In this document: positions 1 to 4,658 of the stretch, in pieces
How the letters are laid out: each line of letters begins with the position of its first letter
How positions within the stretch are numbered: the stretch's first letter is position 1
Source of the DNA: UMGS973 sp045599945
GTDB taxonomy: Bacteria > Bacillota > Clostridia > Peptostreptococcales > Anaerovoracaceae
DNA length: 7,618 nt
Assembly (NCBI GenBank): GCA_045599945.1
Contig: JAZRWY010000088.1
Span: 1-7,618 of the forward strand
Direction of reading: 5' to 3'
Position numbers and translations under genes: made by a program
Notes under the pieces: model-generated
What the model saw: only the letters and a program-made list of their open reading frames with translations
Told to the model about the DNA's origin: nothing
Databases searched by the model: none

Positions 1-588
1 TTCTTCAGAAAGTCTGTCTGCAAATGATTTGAAAATATTGTGCTGAACAAGGGCTTTTTCCTCGTTAACATCGTCTGAATTAGCAAAGTGGGTAAATATA
101 CCCTCCACTTCTATTCCCGGGAGATTGTATATTTTCTTAACAATTTCAACTGACTCTTCGTCAGGAGTAAAGCCTATACGGCTCATACCGGTATCCACTT
201 TGATGTGGACTTTCAGGGTTCCGCCATGCCTTACAGCCTCCTCACTGTATTCAAGGGCTTTGGACTCACAGGTGATGGCCTGCGTGATGTTGTAGTCAAT
301 CAGCTCGGGGACATGCTCCTTTGGTGTATGCCCAAGAATCAGAATCGGCATGGAAATGCCATTCAGCCGCAGCTCCATTGCTTCATCGGCAGAACTGACG
401 GCAAGATAGTCGGCACCAAGTTCTTCAAGCCATGAAGCAACCTGTACCGCGCCGTGACCATAGGCATCTGCTTTTACGACGCCGAGAAATCTGGTCTTTT
501 CGCCGATTGTTTTTCGAAGTGTTTCATAATTATGTTTCAGGGCATTAAAGTCTATTTCTGCCCAGGTTCTTCTCAAATTGGATTCCAT
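1..588 (-). CDS. alr: Alanine racemase, N-terminal half (3' end off the window)
   Basis: PLP-dependent interconversion of L- and D-alanine, supplying D-Ala for peptidoglycan in the cytoplasm. I translated the minus strand from ATG at 588-586 and read 196 codons without a stop to the window edge; family members are usually about 370-390 residues, so roughly half is present. The PLP-lysine motif VVKADAYGHG places Lys39 and Tyr43 exactly as in well-studied bacterial racemases. KVDTGMSRIGF at about 130-140 gives the conserved Lys130 and Arg137, and GIFTHFANSD at about 163-172 gives His167. The C-terminal beta domain with the catalytic tyrosine lies off the window. The start is favoured because the racemase fold begins at once (NLRRTWAEIDFNAL) and no upstream in-frame start exists; the ribosome site is weak (AAGGAAAAG). 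There is no N-terminal membrane domain, which argues against a VanT-type serine racemase. It is divergent from the MerR operon and probably functionally separate. Confidence 0.96.
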   Translation of the reverse strand, partial: MESNLRRTWAEIDFNALKHNYETLRKTIGEKTRFLGVVKADAYGHGAVQVASWLEELGADYLAVSSADEAMELRLNGISMPILILGHTPKEHVPELIDYNITQAITCESKALEYSEEAVRHGGTLKVHIKVDTGMSRIGFTPDEESVEIVKKIYNLPGIEVEGIFTHFANSDDVNEEKALVQHNIFKSFADRLSEE

Positions 589-605
589 GGTACAATCTCT
601 TTTCC

Positions 606-636
606 TTTTGATGTATACTATTAATATACATCAAAA
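606..636. promoter_or_regulatory. AT-rich inverted repeat, candidate operator of alr
   Basis: The 12-base arms TTTTGATGTATA (606-617) and TATACATCAAAA (625-636) are perfectly complementary around a 7-base centre, and the centre is itself nearly symmetric. The repeat sits 18-48 bases upstream of the alr start. On the minus strand it overlaps a possible -10 (TATATT at 628-623), but no good -35 is visible. A regulator-binding site is more likely than a terminator because the stem is almost all A/T. Which protein binds is unknown. A GntR-type factor is one possibility because the GTATA core resembles some of their sites; this is a guess. Confidence 0.45.
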
Positions 637-691
637 AAAGGGAAAAGGGAAGAATCGGACGAATATGGTACGATAATATTAGAGAAAATGC

Positions 692-722
692 TTGACCTTC
701 CACCCGATGGAACCTGTATGTT
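692..722 (+). promoter_or_regulatory. MerR-type promoter with 19-bp spacer
   Basis: The -35 box TTGACC (692-697) and -10 box TATGTT (717-722) are separated by exactly 19 bases. The spacer holds a dyad, TTCCA (698-702), CCCGA, TGGAA (708-712). An over-long 19-20 bp spacer with a central dyad is the hallmark of promoters that MerR-family activators untwist, and the TTGACCTTCC beginning resembles known MerR-family targets such as CueR sites. It lies directly upstream of the MerR-family gene, so autoregulation of the operon is the simple reading. The expected transcription start, about 729, falls at the ribosome site, so the leader would be very short. Confidence 0.8.
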
Positions 723-741
723 ATATGCAGGAGGAAAGAAC

Positions 742-1371
742 ATGAACATTGGAGAAGCGGAAAAGAAAACAGGGATATCCAGAAAAACCATCAGATTCTA
801 TGAGGAGCAGGAACTTCTGAATCCCGATAGAGCAGAGAATGGATACAGAGTATATGGACAGAAGGATATTGATGCACTCGCGGAGATTAAATTCATGAGA
901 AGCATGTCAATCCCGATTGACACCATCCGGAAGGTAAGAGCGGGAAGCATATCTCTTGCCGATGCAGTCAGAATCCAGATGGATGCCATCACAAAGGAGC
1001 AGGAGGACATGGAAAAGGTCAAGGAACTGGGAAAGCTTATCGTGGAGAACGACCTGACCCTTGAAACTGTTGACATGGATGGCATGGAAGAAAAGCTGAG
1101 AGAGATTGGAGAGACCAGGCTATCTGCCATGGAGGAGTTTAATCATAAGCAGCTTGCCACTTCAAATATTGCCGGCATCATATTCATACTTTTCTTTGCT
1201 GTTTTGGGAGCCGTTATCATATGGGCAGCAGCTGCCGATATGATGCCTTTATGGATCGCCATACTGTGCATGGCATTCATAGTATGGCCAATCATCGGAA
1301 CCATGGTGGCAATGGTTCAGCGAAAGAAGGAGATCAAGCGAGGTGAGATCTATGACGCAGCAAAATATTGA
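742..1371 (+). CDS. MerR-family regulator with C-terminal two-TM membrane anchor
   Basis: A 209-residue transcription regulator. Residues 1 to about 70 form a MerR winged helix-turn-helix: MNIGEAEKKTGISRKTIRFY, then the wing NGYRVYGQKDI and the second-helix region LAEIKFMRSMSIPIDTI. Residues about 75-135 are a charged helical stretch that could be the dimerisation coil. Two hydrophobic segments follow, about 143-162 and 168-192, ending in the charged tail KEIKRGEIYDAAKY. There are no cysteine pairs of the metal-sensing kind; the single Cys176 lies in the second membrane segment. ATG at 742 is chosen over an in-frame ATG at 688 because AGGAGG (729-734) lies 7 bases upstream, the fold begins at residue 1, and the earlier ATG lies at the upstream edge of the promoter. 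The last 20 bases overlap the next gene. Inference: it senses a membrane signal and activates its own operon; the ligand is unknown. Confidence 0.9.
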   Translation: MNIGEAEKKTGISRKTIRFYEEQELLNPDRAENGYRVYGQKDIDALAEIKFMRSMSIPIDTIRKVRAGSISLADAVRIQMDAITKEQEDMEKVKELGKLIVENDLTLETVDMDGMEEKLREIGETRLSAMEEFNHKQLATSNIAGIIFILFFAVLGAVIIWAAAADMMPLWIAILCMAFIVWPIIGTMVAMVQRKKEIKRGEIYDAAKY

Positions 1372-1615
1372 CAGGAAGACCTATGAGAAGAAAAGTATAC
1401 GAGGAGCGGTCATAGGCGTTATAATATTCTCGGCAATCATGGCGGTAACTGAGATTTTAATGCTATGGTGCAACTACGTGGATCCGATTCCGGATGGAAT
1501 GTTCTTATGGATCAGCCTGATTGTACTGGCGCCTGTAATCGGAGCGCTCATTGTATTATATTTACGGATAAAGGAAATCAAGAAAGGAGAAGAATATGAA
1601 GCTTCTAACTATTAA
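1352..1615 (+). CDS. Small two-TM membrane protein resembling the MerR C-terminal domain
   Basis: An 87-residue protein of no family I recognise. A basic N-terminus (DRKTYEKKSIRG) is followed by membrane segments at about 17-39 and 50-72, with a short loop NYVDPIPDGM between them, and a charged tail KEIKKGEEYEASNY. Layout and tail match the end of the upstream regulator (KEIKRGEIYDAAKY), which suggests a shared module. ATG at 1352 is preferred, with AGGTGA (1341-1346) 5 bases upstream; a GTG at 1343 would extend it by three residues but lies inside that ribosome site. It overlaps the regulator by 20 bases in the +1 frame and the next gene by 20 bases, so translational coupling is likely. Inference: it may pair with the regulator's membrane hairpin and tune it. 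It could instead be a stand-alone membrane subunit. Confidence 0.82.
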   Translation: MTQQNIDRKTYEKKSIRGAVIGVIIFSAIMAVTEILMLWCNYVDPIPDGMFLWISLIVLAPVIGALIVLYLRIKEIKKGEEYEASNY

Positions 1616-1907
1616 CTACATGCCAGGAGAAGAGATTGAGGCACTTGGAATCGTAAAGGGGACGATTGTCAGCTCAAAGCATATCGGGAAGGATATCGGC
1701 GCAGGATTTAAGACCATCGTCGGCGGAGAAATTGCAGGGTATACAGACATGCTCAATGAAGCAAGACAGATTGCAACAAAGAGAATGGTGGATGAAGCGG
1801 AAGCACTGGGAGCAGATGCCATAATAAATGTAAGATATGCAAGCTCACAGATCATGCAGTCAGCAGCAGAAGTTGTAGCATACGGAACAGCAGTAAAGAT
1901 TAAGTAA
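1596..1907 (+). CDS. YbjQ/UPF0145 family protein
   Basis: A 103-residue soluble protein, the usual size for the family, which is known as homopentameric and sometimes labelled a putative heavy-metal-binding domain; its cellular role is not established. The family signature is clear: GIVKGTIVSSKHIGKDIGAG (18-37), VGGEIAGYTDML (42-53), an amphipathic helix with EARQIATKRMVDEAEALGADAI (55-76, split by the conserved R and GA), and the C-terminal VVAYGTAVKI. No cysteines or histidine clusters are seen, so metal binding is not supported by this sequence. Start ATG at 1596 has AAAGGAGA (1583-1590) 5 bases upstream, inside the upstream gene's codons. It overlaps that gene by 20 bases and ends one base before the TetR gene. 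Confidence 0.93.
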   Translation: MKLLTINYMPGEEIEALGIVKGTIVSSKHIGKDIGAGFKTIVGGEIAGYTDMLNEARQIATKRMVDEAEALGADAIINVRYASSQIMQSAAEVVAYGTAVKIK

Positions 1908-1908
1908 C

Positions 1909-2463
1909 ATGGCAGTATTGACGAAGAAGGCCCTTGCAGGGGCCCTGAGAGAAAGATTAAAGACAACGGCTCTCGATAACATCAGGGTAAAGGATATAGC
2001 AGAAGATGTCGGTGTAAACCGCCAGACTTTCTATTACCATTTCGCAGACATCTATGCACTGGTTGCGTGGATGTTTGAGGAAGAGGCAAAGAAGATGATG
2101 AAGGAGAGTTTCAGGGAGCATAACATCAGCGAGATCATGAGAAGCGTAGTGCTGAGGCTCGAAGAGGAAAAGGTGATACTCAAGAACATATATGTATCCA
2201 TAAACAGGCAGCTCCTTGACGATTATCTGAGAAAATGGGTCAGGCCGATTGTTGCTGTAGCAATCAGTGATGCAGCGGAAGGAAGCACCATTTCAGAGGA
2301 GGATCTCACATTCATCATCGATGTATATGAGACAGTGGTCATGGCTCTGGCCTTTGAGTTCATTGAGACTGACATGACTTTTGATTATGCGAACAAGCTT
2401 GAAAAGCTCAGCATCATCATGAACGGTGACATAGAAGAGACCATCAGACGGTTTGAAAAGTAA
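1909..2463 (+). CDS. TetR/AcrR-family regulator (DhaS-like C-terminal type)
   Basis: A 184-residue DNA-binding regulator, typical length for TetR proteins. The N-terminal helix-turn-helix spans about residues 8-52: LAGALRERLKTTALDNIRV leads into KDIAEDVGVNRQTFYYHF and ADIYALVAWMF. The NRQTFYYHF-xDIYxL-xW string is characteristic of the subgroup related to the dihydroxyacetone kinase activator DhaS, whose C-terminal domain is the TetR_C_8 type (family knowledge, not searched). Residues 70-184 form the ligand-binding and dimerisation region, with no extra features visible. The start codon follows the YbjQ stop by one base and has no good ribosome site, so it is probably translated by coupling. 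It is the last gene before a palindrome and the MMPL promoter, which makes control of the transporter pair, and perhaps itself, the likely job. Confidence 0.92.
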   Translation: MAVLTKKALAGALRERLKTTALDNIRVKDIAEDVGVNRQTFYYHFADIYALVAWMFEEEAKKMMKESFREHNISEIMRSVVLRLEEEKVILKNIYVSINRQLLDDYLRKWVRPIVAVAISDAAEGSTISEEDLTFIIDVYETVVMALAFEFIETDMTFDYANKLEKLSIIMNGDIEETIRRFEK

Positions 2464-2472
2464 ATATAACTT

Positions 2473-2521
2473 GACAATTTTTGTCTCGTGTCTAATTTTT
2501 TGACACGAGACATTTTTTGTG
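2473..2521. promoter_or_regulatory. Cluster of GACA/TGTC inverted repeats, candidate TetR operator
   Basis: Three nested dyads lie between the TetR and MMPL genes: GACAA-TTT-TTGTC (2473-2485), TGTC-N9-GACA (2489-2505, the core of a perfect 11-bp palindrome 2482-2512) and a weaker GACA-TTTTT-TGTG (2509-2521). A consensus -35 TTGACA (2471-2476) with a poor -10 TAATTT (2493-2498, spacer 16) is embedded in them. The cluster ends just 2 bases before the MMPL -35 box. The same bases also form a terminator hairpin, so the operator role is an inference from position beside a TetR gene. Confidence 0.45.
2482..2518 (+). terminator. Rho-independent terminator of the MerR-TetR operon
   Basis: The arms TGTCTCGTGTC (2482-2492) and GACACGAGACA (2502-2512) pair perfectly over 11 bp with 6 G/C positions and a 9-base loop, followed at once by six T residues (2513-2518). 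It lies 18 bases after the TetR stop and ahead of a separate promoter. The loop is larger than usual and the hairpin also fits a regulator-binding site; both roles could hold. Confidence 0.65.
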
Positions 2522-2523
2522 TA

Positions 2524-2552
2524 TTGGGAAATCGTTTGGGCGGAGATATAAT
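2524..2552 (+). promoter_or_regulatory. Sigma-A type promoter for the MMPL/heptad-protein pair
   Basis: TTGGGA (2524-2529), 17 bases, then a perfect TATAAT (2547-2552). The start of transcription is expected near 2559, giving a leader of about 18 bases that contains the ribosome site AAGGAGG (2564-2570). It directly follows the terminator/operator hairpin, so repression from that site by steric overlap of the -35 region is plausible. Confidence 0.8.
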
Positions 2553-2576
2553 CCCATATGTATAAGGAGGATTAAA

Positions 2577-4658
2577 ATGCAGAGATTCGCAGACAGCGTA
2601 GTAAAGCACAAGAAAATAATCGCAATAATCGCTCTTCTGCTGTTGATTCCGGCGGCGCTGGGATACTTCAATACGAGAGTAAACTACGACCTTCTGACAT
2701 ACCTTCCGGAGGATATGGAGACCGTTCAGGGGCAGGAAATCCTGCTCGATGATTTTGGAAAAGGCTCCTTTGCCCTCATCACCTTTGAAGGGATGGAAGA
2801 TAAGGACATAGCAGAAATGAAGAAGCAGTTTGAAGCGCTTGAATATATTGAATCGGTCATCTGGTATGATACTGCAGCAGACATATCCATGCCAAGAGAG
2901 ATGCTCCCGGATGACATCTATGACGTGTTCAATCATGAGGATGCCACGCTGATGGCAGCCTTCATGAATGTCACAATATCTTCCGATGAGGCCATACAGA
3001 CCATAACAGACATGCGAGAGATTGCAAATGAGCATGTATATGTAGCCAGTCTTTCGGCTTTTGTTACAGACATTAAGGCCATAGGCGACCATGAGACGCC
3101 GCTGTATGCGGCCATAGCTACATTGCTGGCATGCCTTGTAATGTCGCTGTTCCTGGATTCATTCCTGATTCCATGGCTGTTCATTCTCAGCATAGGAATT
3201 GCAATCATCATAAATCTAGGATCCAATGTGGTATTTGGTGAAATATCATATATCACGCAGGCCATATGCGCAGTGCTTCAGCTGGGCGTAACCATGGATT
3301 ATTCCATATTCTTATGGAACAGTTTCAAGGAGCATAAGGCATATATGGAAGATGACGGCGCGGCCATGAGCCAGGCGATACAGAAGACCCTGCTTTCCAT
3401 TTCGGCTAGTTCCGTTACAACCATCGCAGGTTTCATATCCTTATGTTTCATGGGATTTACACTGGGACTTGACCTGGGAATTGTAATGGCCAAGGGCGTC
3501 ATATTCGGCGTAATTACAGCGGTAACGGTTCTTCCGTCTTTCCTGCTCATCTGCATGAAGGGAATAGAAAAGACAAAGCACAGGCCGCTGATGTTCAAGA
3601 CAGAAAAACCGGCAGAGTTCATTCTGAAACATAGAAGAATCATTGCAGCTCTGTACATCATCATACTTATCCCTGCACTGTTTGGCTATCTGAATACTGA
3701 GAAGTATTACGATCTCGACCAGTCGATTCCAAAGGATACCCCTTGCACTGTAGCCAATGAAAAACTGCAGGAGGACTTTGGAATGTATCAGACACATATG
3801 CTTTTATGCGATGCGGATATGCCGGCAAAGGAAGTACGCAGGATGACCGATGAGATCAAGGCCCTTGATGGAATCAATGCGGTGCTTGCGCAGAGAAATC
3901 TTCTTGGAAGTGCAGTCCCGGCAGACATGCTTCCCGGTGAACTGACAGGCACCTTCAGTGCCAACGGAAGGCAGCTCATCATCATAACGAGTGCATATAG
4001 AGTTGCGACGGATGAGATCAACAGGCAGATCGATGCAATCAATGAGATTCTTGATCAATATGATCAAGAAGGCATTCTGATCGGAGAAAGCGCATGTACG
4101 CAGAGCCTGATTGACATCACCAATCACGACTTCACAGTAGTAACGGCAATTTCCGTTCTGGCAGTGCTTCTCATCATAGCAATATCCCTCATGTCCGGGA
4201 CCCTTCCGATTCTTCTGGTAGCGGTCATAGAACTGGCCATATTCATCAATCTTGGCATACCGTTCTTTACAGGAAGTGTCGTAGCATTCATCATGCCAAT
4301 CTGTGTAAGTACCATTCAGCTGGGCTCTACGGTTGACTATGCGATACTCATGACGACAAGATACAAGAGTGAGCGCACGGGCGGAATGGAGAGATATGAA
4401 GCGGTAAAGACGGCACTGGCAACTTCGATGCCATCGATCATTGTAAGTGCGCTGGGATTCTTCGCTGCGACAATTGGTGTAGCAATCATATCGGATATTG
4501 ACCTGGTAGGTTCGATGTGCGGGTTCATGGCAAGAGGAGCTCTCATCAGCATGACCCTTGTAATACTGGTTCTGCCGTCATTCTTTTACATGTTTGACGG
4601 AATCATATGCAGAACAACAAGAGGAATGAGAGTTCTAACAGGAAAGAAGGTGGCATAG
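2577..4658 (+). CDS. MMPL-family (RND superfamily) membrane transporter
   Basis: A 693-residue polytopic membrane protein with the 12-TM plan of MMPL/RND transporters, which use the proton gradient to move lipids, drugs or other hydrophobic substrates. It is an internal duplication: residues 6 onward (VVKHKKIIAIIALLLLIPAA) match residues 349 onward (ILKHRRIIAALYIIILIPAL). Each half has one TM (13-31; 353-371), an extracytoplasmic loop of about 140 residues, then five TMs. The proton-relay Asp-Tyr pair of the fourth TM of each half is present: LGVTMDYSIF with Asp241 and LGSTVDYAIL with Asp587. Both halves end in a VLPSF motif (TM6 and TM12). ATG at 2577 follows AAGGAGG by 6 bases; an upstream TTG at 2517 would precede the promoter and is rejected. 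The substrate cannot be read from sequence. It is paired with the heptad-repeat protein and lies just after a TetR gene, as many efflux systems do. Confidence 0.94.
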   Translation: MQRFADSVVKHKKIIAIIALLLLIPAALGYFNTRVNYDLLTYLPEDMETVQGQEILLDDFGKGSFALITFEGMEDKDIAEMKKQFEALEYIESVIWYDTAADISMPREMLPDDIYDVFNHEDATLMAAFMNVTISSDEAIQTITDMREIANEHVYVASLSAFVTDIKAIGDHETPLYAAIATLLACLVMSLFLDSFLIPWLFILSIGIAIIINLGSNVVFGEISYITQAICAVLQLGVTMDYSIFLWNSFKEHKAYMEDDGAAMSQAIQKTLLSISASSVTTIAGFISLCFMGFTLGLDLGIVMAKGVIFGVITAVTVLPSFLLICMKGIEKTKHRPLMFKTEKPAEFILKHRRIIAALYIIILIPALFGYLNTEKYYDLDQSIPKDTPCTVANEKLQEDFGMYQTHMLLCDADMPAKEVRRMTDEIKALDGINAVLAQRNLLGSAVPADMLPGELTGTFSANGRQLIIITSAYRVATDEINRQIDAINEILDQYDQEGILIGESACTQSLIDITNHDFTVVTAISVLAVLLIIAISLMSGTLPILLVAVIELAIFINLGIPFFTGSVVAFIMPICVSTIQLGSTVDYAILMTTRYKSERTGGMERYEAVKTALATSMPSIIVSALGFFAATIGVAIISDIDLVGSMCGFMARGALISMTLVILVLPSFFYMFDGIICRTTRGMRVLTGKKVA

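Noticed and set aside
205..435. Plus-strand 76-codon open frame
   Set aside because: It lies antisense inside the alanine racemase gene, whose minus-strand reading has all the family motifs; no ribosome site precedes it.
688..741. Earlier in-frame ATG for the MerR gene
   Set aside because: The extra 18 residues are encoded by the promoter itself (-35, dyad and -10), are unlike a MerR N-terminus, and a strong ribosome site serves the ATG at 742.
2385..3092. Minus-strand 235-codon open frame
   Set aside because: It runs antisense across the end of TetR, the terminator and the start of the MMPL gene, and shows no domain; a chance product of the coding bias on the plus strand.
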